A stretch of DNA of 10,885 nucleotides, taken from assembly GCA_026706165.1 (NCBI GenBank), contig JAPOZF010000188.1:1-10885 (forward strand), in the 5' to 3' direction. The position numbers were made by a program, and so were the translations under genes. Under the pieces are notes generated by a model. The model did not search any database. It worked only from the letters and a program-made list of their open reading frames with translations, and was not told the origin of the DNA. Shown piece by piece: positions 1 through 8,205 of the stretch. Positions within the stretch are counted from its first letter, which is position 1. Each line of letters starts with the position of its first letter. The stretch comes from Gemmatimonadota bacterium. GTDB taxonomy: Bacteria; Latescibacterota; UBA2968; UBA8231.

Positions 1-191
1 GTCGGCGTCCCGTATGGAGAAACGGAGCCCTGCCAGCGGGGAGATGAGGCGCGGGTCGAAGCGCCTGCATCCGCAGCGCCTGCGAAGGCCGCGGCCGCCC
101 GCCCCGCGGCGGCCCCGTCGGCGGCCTGGGCTTCGGCCCGCGCCTCATCTCCCCGCTGGCAGGGCTCCGTTTCTCCATACGGGACGCCGAC
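1..191. repeat. large inverted repeat at the left window edge
   Basis: Bases 1-55 are the exact reverse complement of 137-191. Pairing continues, with one G:T position at 56/136, to 62/130, leaving a spacer of about 67 bases (63-129). The outer end of the left arm coincides with base 1, so the repeat may extend further left. It lies in the poorly conserved Ala/Pro-rich part of the SoxA-like frame. It could be a real hairpin, or a fold-back artefact of sequencing or assembly if base 1 is a contig end. Confidence 0.9.
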
Positions 192-1695
192 GGCATCTGC
201 CGCCGCCGGGCGGGGTGCGGCCCGATCTCCCGCGGCGCCGCCACCGGCGGCTTCCGGGGAGCCCCCGGCCCCGCTGCCGCCCTGCCCCGGCAAGCGCTTC
301 GTCTGCCTGTGCGAGGACGTCACCGACGAGGACGTCGCCACCGCCATCGCCGAGGGGTACGACAGCGTCGAGCTGCTGAAGCGCTACACCACCGTGTCGA
401 TGGGGCCCTGCCAGGGGAAGATGTGCGCCCTCAACAGCCTCGAGCAGGCCGCACGGGAGCTCGGCCGCCCCGTCGCGGACCTCGGCAGGACGACCTCCCG
501 GCCGCCGGTGGTCCCGGTGACTCTCGGCGCCCTCGCCGGGCAGCGGATGGACCCGGTGCAGGTGTCGCCGCTGCACGAGTGGCACCTCGACAACGGCGCC
601 CGCATGATGGTGGCAGGGCTGTGGCTGCGTCCCGAGCAGTACGGAGACCCGGCCGCAGAGGTTCGCGCCGTGCGCGAGCGCGCCGGCCTCATCGACGTCA
701 GCCCCCTAGGCAAGCTGCAGCTCACCGGCCCGGGCGTGCCCGGGCTGCTGGACCGGCTCTACGTCAACCAGTGGCGCGACCTGCGCCGCGGGCGGGTGCG
801 CTACGGCATCATGTGCAACGACGAGGGGGTGGTCATCGACGACGGGGTCTGCGCCCGCCTCTCCGACCGGGAGTGGTACATGAGCACGACCTCGGCGGGG
901 GCGGGAAACGTGCTGGAGTGGATCGAGTGGTGGCGCCAGTCAGGGTGGGGAGAAGGGGTGCAGGTCGCCGACTTGACCGAAGCCAACGCCGCCTTCAATC
1001 TTGCCGGTCCGCGCTCGCGGGAGCTGCTTTCCCGGCTCACCGGACGCGACCTCGCCAACGGCCGCTTCCCCTACATGCGGGCGCGCCGCGCCGAGGTCGC
1101 CGGGGTGCCCTGCCTGCTGCTGCGCATCGGCTTCACCGGCGAGCTGTCGTACGAGATCCACTGCCCGGCCGGGTTCGCCCGCTACCTGTGGGAGCGGCTC
1201 CTCGAGGCCGGGGAGGAACTCGGCGTCCGGCCCTTCGGCGTCGAGGCCCAGCGCGTTCTGCGTCTCGAGAAGGGCCACGTCATCGTCGGCCAGGACACCG
1301 ACGCGCTGTCGGACCCGATCGCCGCCGACGCCGCCTGGGCGGTCAAGCTCGAGAAGCCGGACTTCCTCGGGAAGCGGGCCCTGGCGCGGGTCGCCGCGGA
1401 GGGACCGCGGCAGCGGCTCACCGGCTTCGTGATGAAGGAGCGGAACCCAGTGCCCGAGGAGGGGATGCAGATCGTCGGGAGCAACGGCCGCGGCAGGCCG
1501 GAGATCATCGGCTGGGTGACCTCCTGCCGCGTCAGCCCCACCCTCGGGGACACCATCGGCCTCTGCTGGCTGCCGGCCGACGTCGCCGCCCGTGAGAGGG
1601 AGACCTTCCGCATCGACTGCGGCGGCAGGCTGGCGGAAGCCCGCGTCCACCACGGCCCGTTCTACGACCCGGCCGGCGAGCGCCTGAGGAGCTGA
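1..1695 (+). CDS. SoxA/MgdC-like oxidoreductase alpha subunit, C-terminal part (partial at left edge)
   Basis: The frame is open from the first base and ends at TGA 1693-1695, so the N-terminus lies outside the window. An Ala/Pro-rich stretch (to about 290) is followed by a BFD-type [2Fe-2S] domain. Its Cys codons at 304, 310, 409 and 424 give C-x-C-x32-C-x4-C. From about 540 to the end is a GcvT/glycine-cleavage T-like domain with the blocks GLIDVSPLGKLQLTGPG, FTGELSYEIH and KLEKPDFLGKRAL. This order, [2Fe-2S] then folate-binding GcvT, is that of the large subunit of heterotetrameric sarcosine oxidase and of its paralogue, N-methylglutamate dehydrogenase. The family normally carries about 500 further residues with a Fer2-like segment and an FAD/NAD-binding domain; these are missing here. 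The oxidised N-methyl carbon would leave as 5,10-methylene-tetrahydrofolate in the cytoplasm. The downstream gamma-subunit and GlnT/GmaS genes favour N-methylglutamate over sarcosine as substrate, but that is inference. The Ala/Pro stretch overlaps a large inverted repeat, so residues before about 290 are suspect. Confidence 0.85.
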   Translation, partial: VGVPYGETEPCQRGDEARVEAPASAAPAKAAAARPAAAPSAAWASARASSPRWQGSVSPYGTPTASAAAGRGAARSPAAPPPAASGEPPAPLPPCPGKRFVCLCEDVTDEDVATAIAEGYDSVELLKRYTTVSMGPCQGKMCALNSLEQAARELGRPVADLGRTTSRPPVVPVTLGALAGQRMDPVQVSPLHEWHLDNGARMMVAGLWLRPEQYGDPAAEVRAVRERAGLIDVSPLGKLQLTGPGVPGLLDRLYVNQWRDLRRGRVRYGIMCNDEGVVIDDGVCARLSDREWYMSTTSAGAGNVLEWIEWWRQSGWGEGVQVADLTEANAAFNLAGPRSRELLSRLTGRDLANGRFPYMRARRAEVAGVPCLLLRIGFTGELSYEIHCPAGFARYLWERLLEAGEELGVRPFGVEAQRVLRLEKGHVIVGQDTDALSDPIAADAAWAVKLEKPDFLGKRALARVAAEGPRQRLTGFVMKERNPVPEEGMQIVGSNGRGRPEIIGWVTSCRVSPTLGDTIGLCWLPADVAARERETFRIDCGGRLAEARVHHGPFYDPAGERLRS

Positions 1696-1736
1696 CCGCA
1701 GTGTTCTTCCTCACGGAATCGGGCACCCCCTGGAAC

Positions 1737-1755
1737 CCGGCCGGCGCAAGGCCGG
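1737..1755 (+). other. short hairpin touching the SoxG-like gene's ribosome binding site
   Basis: CCGGCC (1737-1742) pairs with GGCCGG (1750-1755) across a 7-base loop. The last two bases of the right arm are the first two of the GGAG ribosome binding site (1754-1757) of the gamma-subunit gene. The fold would therefore partly mask that site. It is short and could be chance in GC-rich sequence. Confidence 0.4.
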
Positions 1756-1765
1756 AGAACTGACC

Positions 1766-2458
1766 ATGTCCGCGACCGCCCTCTCACCCCTTCACTACCG
1801 CCTGCAGCCGCTCGACGCGGAGTTCGCCCGGCAGGACCGCTGGCAGGTGGCCGAGCGTTTCCCCGAAGCCGGGCAGGATGCCGCTTCCCGGGGGGTGGCG
1901 ATCGCCGACGAGTCGGCCAACGGCAAGCTCCAGGTTCAGGGTGAAGACGCCGAAGGGTTGGTTGGCGCCGCCTTTTCCGCCCCGCCCCTCGCGGTGGGGA
2001 AGAGCGCAACCGTCGAGACCCCGGGGCCTGGCCGCGTCTGCCGCCTGCGCCGGGACCTGTTCTTCATAAGCACCGCCCCCGCGGAGGCCGCCGCGGCGCT
2101 GGACCGCCTGCGCCGGGAACCGGGGGCTTCGGAAAATGCAGGGGCCGCAGCGACCGACCTCACCCACGGCCGCAGCGAGCTGCGCCTGGTCGGACCGGCC
2201 GCCCCGGAGCTGCTGTCCAAGGTCTGCGGGCTCGACTTCGACCCGCGGCGGTTCCTCGACGGCGACGCGCGCCAGAGCAGCGTCGCGAAGACGAGGCAGC
2301 TGATCGTCCGCGGCGACCTCGGCGGCCTTCCCTCGTACTCCCTCATCGGCGGCAGGTCCCTCGGCGCCTACCTCTGGGACACCCTGATGCAGGCGGGGGC
2401 GGAGTTCGCGGTCGCGCCGCTCGGTCTGCGGGACCTGCGGGCGCTGAGCCCGCTTTGA
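1766..2458 (+). CDS. SoxG/MgdD-like gamma subunit of the sarcosine oxidase / N-methylglutamate dehydrogenase type
   Basis: A 230-residue protein of the small GcvT-like gamma-subunit family. The N-terminal third carries a GcvT-like block (residues 43-61, ADESANGKLQVQGEDA). The family's typical block is at residues 131-163, starting TDLTHGRSELRLVGP and running through LLSKVCGLDFDPRRF. The C-terminal block SYSLIGGRSLGAYLWDTL (190-207) is also typical. In the heterotetramer this subunit packs against the GcvT domain of the alpha subunit and has no redox centre of its own. I chose ATG 1766 because GGAG (1754-1757) lies 8 bases upstream. The 70-base gap after the alpha subunit and the shared orientation suggest one operon. 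Alpha-then-gamma is the usual order of the last two genes (B-D-A-G in sox clusters, A-B-C-D in mgd clusters), so the beta and delta genes are expected to the left. The 230 residues are slightly longer than the roughly 200 common for SoxG. Confidence 0.8.
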   Translation: MSATALSPLHYRLQPLDAEFARQDRWQVAERFPEAGQDAASRGVAIADESANGKLQVQGEDAEGLVGAAFSAPPLAVGKSATVETPGPGRVCRLRRDLFFISTAPAEAAAALDRLRREPGASENAGAAATDLTHGRSELRLVGPAAPELLSKVCGLDFDPRRFLDGDARQSSVAKTRQLIVRGDLGGLPSYSLIGGRSLGAYLWDTLMQAGAEFAVAPLGLRDLRALSPL

Positions 2459-2492
2459 CCGCCGAGGGTTCTGACTGCGGGAGCAAGGGGGG

Positions 2493-2519
2493 CCGCGGCG
2501 CAAACGGACGTTGCCGCGG
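2493..2519 (+). other. GC hairpin in the spacer before glnT
   Basis: CCGCGGC (2493-2499) and GCCGCGG (2513-2519) form a perfect 7-bp stem with a 13-base loop, about 54 bases before the glnT start. No T-run follows, so it is not a standard intrinsic terminator; it may be an attenuator, RNA-stability element or processing site. An A-rich stretch (2541-2562) and the GGGAG ribosome binding site (2563-2567) follow. The same stem sequence recurs before acnA. Confidence 0.45.
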
Positions 2520-2573
2520 ACACCCGGAGACGCACAGGTTTGAAAATCAAAAAACAACACAAGGGAGATCGTC

Positions 2574-3908
2574 ATGAACGTCGATGAAGTGCGCGCACTG
2601 ACAGCGGACCGGGGGATCGAGTTCTTCCTCTGCTCCTTCGTAGAGATGGGCGGAGCCCCCAAGGCCAAGCTCGTGCCCGTTTCCAACCTCGACGAGATGG
2701 CTTCGGAAGGGGCCGGCTTCGCCGGCTTCGCCGCGGGCAACATGAACCAGGGTCCGCACAGCCCGGAGCTGGCCAACATCCCCGACTTCGACTCGCTGAC
2801 CGTCCTGCCCTGGCGCCGCGAGATGGCCTGGGTCGCCGGCAACGTCGAGGTCGAAGGAGAGCCGTACGACTACTGCCCGCGCACGATCCTGCAGCGGCAG
2901 CTCGACCGGGCCCGGGAGCGCGGGCTGCTGTTCAACGTCGGCGTCGAGGCGGAGTTCCTGCTGCTGGCGCGGGACGAGGACGGCACCTGCCGCCCGTACG
3001 ACCCCCTCGACGTGCTCGACAAGCCCTGCTACGACTTGGTCACCCTGAACCGCAACTTCGATTTCATGACCACCCTGATCCGCCACCTGCAGGATCTGGG
3101 CTGGGGGCCGTACGCCAACGACCACGAGGACGCCAACTGCCAGTTCGAGATCAACTGGCACTACGCGACGGCGATGGAGACGGCCGACCGCCACACCTTC
3201 TACCGCTGGATGGTCAAGGTGCTCGCCGAGGAGCGGGGCCTGCTGGCGACCTTCATGCCCAAGCCCTTCTCCGACCTGACCGGCTCGGGCGCCCACTACC
3301 ACATGAGCCTCTGGGACCTCGACAACAGCACCAACCTGTTCGAGGACCTCGACGACCAGGCCGGCCTGTCGCAGATGGCCTACCACTTCACGGGTGGCAT
3401 CCTCGCCCATGCCCGCGCCCTGGCCGCGGTAAGCGCGCCCCTGGTCAACAGCTACAAGCGGCTGGTGCGCAACCGCCCGCGCTCGGGCGCTTCCTGGGCC
3501 CCGGTCTACGTCACCTACGGCGGCTCCAACCGCACCCAGATGATCCCCATCCCGGGACCGGGGCGCATCGAGAACCGCTGCGTCGACGGCGCCGCCAACC
3601 CCTACCTCGCCTGCGCGGCGCTGCTGGCGGCCGGGCTCGACGGCATCGACAACGGAACCGACCCGGGCCAGCGCAACGACGACAACCTCTACGAGGTCCC
3701 CGAGACCGAGCTGCGGGCGCGCGGCATCGACTTTCTGCCGGCGACCTTGAGCGAGGCCTGCGACTGTCTCGAGCAGGACGAGGTCGTAAAGCAGGCGCTC
3801 GGCGCGGAGTACGCCGACTACTACATCGAGTGCAAGCGGGAGGAGTGGCGGGAGTACCACGACTCGGTCAGCCAGTGGGAGCGCGACCGCTACCTGCCCG
3901 TTCACTGA
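2574..3908 (+). CDS. glnT: GlnT/GmaS-type glutamine synthetase (type III glutamate-ammonia ligase or gamma-glutamylmethylamide synthetase)
   Basis: A 444-residue ATP-dependent glutamate-amine ligase. Metal- and substrate-binding blocks of the glutamine synthetase fold are intact: GVEAEF (123-128, E125 and E127), NDHEDANCQFE (182-192), MPKPFSDLTGSGAHYHMSLWD (from 228, H241 and H243), NSYKR (292-296), the SNRTQM arginine (R320), GPGRIENRCVDGAANPYL (from 328, E333 and R335). The wording around MPKPF, SGASWAP and PGPGR is that of GlnT/GmaS, not of housekeeping GlnA. GmaS joins methylamine to glutamate, giving gamma-glutamylmethylamide, the first step of the N-methylglutamate pathway; other GlnT enzymes use ammonia or other amines. 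NLYEVP (371-376) aligns with the region of the GlnA adenylylation tyrosine, but regulation there is unproven. ATG 2574 is preceded by GGGAG (2563-2567) with a 6-base spacer. SoxA- and SoxG-like genes lie just upstream, which supports an amine-using role. The family call is firm; the exact amine is inferred. Confidence 0.88.
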   Translation: MNVDEVRALTADRGIEFFLCSFVEMGGAPKAKLVPVSNLDEMASEGAGFAGFAAGNMNQGPHSPELANIPDFDSLTVLPWRREMAWVAGNVEVEGEPYDYCPRTILQRQLDRARERGLLFNVGVEAEFLLLARDEDGTCRPYDPLDVLDKPCYDLVTLNRNFDFMTTLIRHLQDLGWGPYANDHEDANCQFEINWHYATAMETADRHTFYRWMVKVLAEERGLLATFMPKPFSDLTGSGAHYHMSLWDLDNSTNLFEDLDDQAGLSQMAYHFTGGILAHARALAAVSAPLVNSYKRLVRNRPRSGASWAPVYVTYGGSNRTQMIPIPGPGRIENRCVDGAANPYLACAALLAAGLDGIDNGTDPGQRNDDNLYEVPETELRARGIDFLPATLSEACDCLEQDEVVKQALGAEYADYYIECKREEWREYHDSVSQWERDRYLPVH

Positions 3909-3931
3909 AGGCCGCCCGTTCACTGGAGGCG
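3896..3931 (+). repeat. 18-bp tandem duplication across the glnT stop codon
   Basis: Bases 3896-3913 (GCCCGTTCACTGAAGGCC) are followed directly by 3914-3931 (GCCCGTTCACTGGAGGCG), matching at 16 of 18 positions. The first copy contains the glnT stop TGA (3906-3908). The second has TGG at that position, so the stop survives only in the first copy. This looks like a small replication-slippage event. Confidence 0.8.
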
Positions 3932-3951
3932 GTCCGTACGCGAGGACGTTT

Positions 3952-3970
3952 CCGCGGCTTTTCGCCGCGG
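3952..3970 (+). other. GC hairpin directly before the acnA ribosome binding site
   Basis: CCGCGGC (3952-3958) and GCCGCGG (3964-3970) form a perfect 7-bp stem with loop TTTTC. It ends one base before the GAGGAG ribosome binding site (3972-3977) of acnA. The stem is the same 7-mer seen before glnT. No U-tract follows on the + strand. It could act as a weak attenuator, as an mRNA 5' stabiliser after processing, or by influencing ribosome access. Confidence 0.5.
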
Positions 3971-3985
3971 CGAGGAGCAACCGAC

Positions 3986-6676
<2,691 letters not shown>

Positions 6677-6752
6677 CTTCTGAAATCCGTAACCAGCCTG
6701 TATAGCGACCGGCAACCAGGCGGCTACCCAGGGATTTACACGGTCGGGAGCG

Positions 6753-6776
6753 AAAAAAACCCCATCTGAATCGGGG
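6753..6776 (-). terminator. weak intrinsic-terminator-like element read on the minus strand
   Basis: Read on the minus strand, CCCC (6776-6773), a 9-base loop and GGGG (6763-6760) are followed at once by seven Ts (6759-6753). This is the layout of a short rho-independent terminator. No minus-strand gene ends nearby; the closest minus gene stops at 7542. It would therefore only block antisense transcription entering acnA. The stem is only 4-5 bp, so the call is weak. The rest of the spacer 6677-6800 shows no gene. Confidence 0.3.
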
Positions 6777-6800
6777 CCCTGTCATCCATCTTTCCAACCG

Positions 6801-6831
6801 CGCATATTTATGTATATTGCATCAATATGCG
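6801..6831 (+). promoter_or_regulatory. 31-bp imperfect palindrome over the vapB promoter and start codon, candidate operator
   Basis: The arms CGCATATT (6801-6808) and AATATGCG (6824-6831) are perfect inverted repeats. Including inner matches, 12 of 15 symmetric pairs match around centre 6816. The right arm contains the vapB ATG (6827-6829). The sequence TATATT (6813-6818) could be a -10 box with TTTCCA (6791-6796) as a -35 at 16-base spacing. Transcription would then begin almost at the ATG, giving a nearly leaderless message; no Shine-Dalgarno sequence is visible. Antitoxins of this type commonly repress their own promoter at palindromes, which is what I infer here. Confidence 0.6.
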
Positions 6832-7087
6832 TACCACTATCGATGTTCCCGATCACCTTCTGCGCCGCGCCAAGGCGGTTGCTTCTCTTCAGGGGAAAAG
6901 CCTGAAAGTCTTCGTGACCGAAGCTCTCGAAGAGAGAGTGGCCAGCGCCGCCGGCGGGGGATTCGGCAGCCGCCGGGTCCAGCTCCCGCTGGTTCCCTCC
7001 AGCAATCCGGGCTCGGTCGATCCGGACCCCGAGACCATCGCCGGCATCCTCGAGGCCGAGGAGGTCCGTGTACTTACCGGACGTTAA
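6827..7087 (+). CDS. VapB-like antitoxin with ribbon-helix-helix N-terminus
   Basis: An 86-residue protein. The N-terminus MRTTIDVPDHLLRRAKAVA, followed by a second helix around SLKVFVTEALEERV (25-38), is typical of VapB antitoxins: one beta strand and two helices forming a dimeric DNA-binding ribbon-helix-helix domain. A glycine-rich hinge (43-48) leads to a Pro/Asp/Glu-rich C-terminal tail (53-82), the part that normally wraps around and inhibits the toxin. The start is fixed by the conserved MRTTIDVPD opening, although no ribosome binding site precedes it. The 3' end overlaps the toxin gene by 20 bases, so the two are almost certainly cotranscribed and translationally coupled. A palindrome at its own start suggests autorepression. 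Its surroundings are more AT-rich than the rest of the window, consistent with a mobile cassette, but no transfer signature is visible. Confidence 0.85.
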   Translation: MRTTIDVPDHLLRRAKAVASLQGKSLKVFVTEALEERVASAAGGGFGSRRVQLPLVPSSNPGSVDPDPETIAGILEAEEVRVLTGR

Positions 7088-7490
7088 TCTCTGGCTCGCC
7101 CTCGCTTTCGAAGCCCACGTCCACCACGTGCGGGCGTTGCGTTGGTTCGACCAGACGACACCCGACACCTGCGTCTTCAGCCGGCAGTCCCAGTCCGGGT
7201 TCCTGCGGCTGGCCACCAATCCCGCCGTTTTCAGAACGGAAGCGGCTTCCGTTCCTCAGGCCTGGTCGATGTTCGACCAGCTTCTGTCGGACGAACGGGT
7301 CTGTTTCGCCCCCGAACCCCCGGGTCTCGAGGCGGTGTGGCGCCGCTATACGGAACCGTACCCCTACTCCCATCGGGTCTGGAGTGACGCCTACCTGGCG
7401 GCCTTCGCCGCCGTTGCCGGCCTGAGGCTTGCAACCTTCGACCAGGGCTTCGGGAAGTTTTCCGATGTCCAGGTATTGATTCCGGAGTAG
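7068..7490 (+). CDS. VapC-like PIN-domain ribonuclease toxin
   Basis: A 140-residue PIN-domain protein of the TA-system VapC type (the family first described from paralogues in Mycobacterium tuberculosis). It opens with YLPDVNLWLALAFEAHVHH, placing catalytic D5. Next come SGFLRLATNPAVF (43-55), SDAYLAAFA (106-114) with D107, and ATFDQGFGKF (122-131) with D125. These acidic residues bind the Mg2+ used to cut RNA; targets in the family are usually tRNA or rRNA. At the place where some PIN toxins have another acid, this one has Q42 in SQSGFLR, which I believe is common in this subgroup. The start is GTG 7068, fixed by the conserved opening. Its ribosome binding site GAGGAGG (7058-7064) lies inside the antitoxin gene with a tight 3-base spacer, so toxin translation may depend on ribosomes finishing vapB. 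It is convergent with the isochorismatase-like gene. Confidence 0.87.
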   Translation: MYLPDVNLWLALAFEAHVHHVRALRWFDQTTPDTCVFSRQSQSGFLRLATNPAVFRTEAASVPQAWSMFDQLLSDERVCFAPEPPGLEAVWRRYTEPYPYSHRVWSDAYLAAFAAVAGLRLATFDQGFGKFSDVQVLIPE

Positions 7491-7516
7491 GGCCCCCACC
7501 GCGGATGTCGCGCCCA

Positions 7517-7538
7517 CGATGGCGGGAGCCGGCCATCG
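7517..7538. terminator. hairpin between convergent genes, possible bidirectional terminator
   Basis: CGATGGC (7517-7523) pairs with GCCATCG (7532-7538) around an 8-base loop, in the 51-base spacer between the toxin stop (7490) and the isochorismatase-like stop (7542). The position suits a bidirectional terminator. There is no T-run on either side, so the call rests on location and stem alone. Confidence 0.35.
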
Positions 7539-7541
7539 CGG

Positions 7542-8081
7542 CTACTTCACCAGCCGGGCGATCTCCCTGAACTCAGGCGTCCCGGCTTGGCGCAGCAGCT
7601 CGAACAGGGCGGTTTCCACCGAGGTGATGCCGGCCCCGGCGGCCCTCATCTTCTCCAGCCCCACCCGCTTGTTGGCCGGGGTTCGCGACGACACCGCATC
7701 CTCGACGACCTCGACCAGGTAGCCGCTCCCGCGCAGGTCGCGGGCGGTCTGGTAGACGCAGATGTGGGTCTCTATGCCGGCGAGCAGGACCTGCTTCCTG
7801 CCGCTCTCCTCGAGCCGGCGCGCGAACTCCGGCTGGCCGCAGGCGCTGAAGCAGGTCTTGGCCAGCGGCTGCCGCCCCTCGAGCAGCTCGGCGACCTCGG
7901 GAATGGTCGGCCCAAGCCCTTCGGGGTACTGCTCGAGCCAGAGGATCGGAAGCTCCAGAGCAACCGCCCCCTGCACGAGGATGCGCAGGTTGCGGTAGAG
8001 CTTCTCCTTCTCGTGCATGAGGGTGGCGAGCTTGCCCTGGACGTCGATGAGGGCCAGCGCGGTATCGGAAGCTTCAAGCAT
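7542..8081 (-). CDS. isochorismatase-family cysteine hydrolase (ISOC1/YcaC-like)
   Basis: A 179-residue single-domain protein of the isochorismatase-like fold. The Asp-Lys-Cys catalytic triad is visible: D13 in ALIDVQ, K75 in LAKTCFSAC, and the nucleophile C108 in GIETHICVYQTA. The blocks LPILWLEQYP (44-53) and EVVEDAVSSR (124-133) also fit. The wording is closest to the ISOC1/ISOC2 and YcaC group, whose physiological substrates are mostly unknown. It lacks any carrier domain, so a siderophore (EntB-type) role is unlikely. Amide-hydrolysing relatives exist, such as nicotinamidase and N-carbamoylsarcosine amidase, but I cannot name a substrate. ATG at 8081 is supported by AAGGAG (8093-8088, minus strand) with a 6-base spacer. 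It follows the enolase-superfamily gene on the same strand after 124 bases and a strong hairpin, so it may have its own transcript. Confidence 0.88.
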   Translation of the reverse strand: MLEASDTALALIDVQGKLATLMHEKEKLYRNLRILVQGAVALELPILWLEQYPEGLGPTIPEVAELLEGRQPLAKTCFSACGQPEFARRLEESGRKQVLLAGIETHICVYQTARDLRGSGYLVEVVEDAVSSRTPANKRVGLEKMRAAGAGITSVETALFELLRQAGTPEFREIARLVK

Positions 8082-8158
8082 CGCGAGCTCCTTCCACTCC
8101 CTCTTCCCTGCAATAAGCGGTCCCGTTCATGAGGGCTTCATCCATTCCGGCCGTCGAT

Positions 8159-8183
8159 AGCCCGGGCACCGGTGTGCCGGGCT
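8159..8183 (-). terminator. long hairpin after the enolase-superfamily gene
   Basis: AGCCC (8159-8163) pairs with GGGCT (8179-8183), then, after a one-base bulge, GGCAC (8165-8169) pairs with GTGCC (8174-8178). This gives 10 bp of mostly G-C pairs with a 4-base loop. It starts 22 bases past the enolase-superfamily stop on the minus strand. There is no T-run, so it may be a factor-assisted terminator or a 3'-end stabiliser. The remainder of 8082-8205 shows no gene and no convincing promoter. Confidence 0.45.
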
Positions 8184-8205
8184 CAAACCGCTGACTCAGG
8201 TTTCC

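Noticed and set aside
3830..3985. Upstream extension of the aconitase frame
   Set aside because: It overlaps the end of glnT, has no homology to aconitase N-termini, and a good ribosome binding site stands before ATG 3986.
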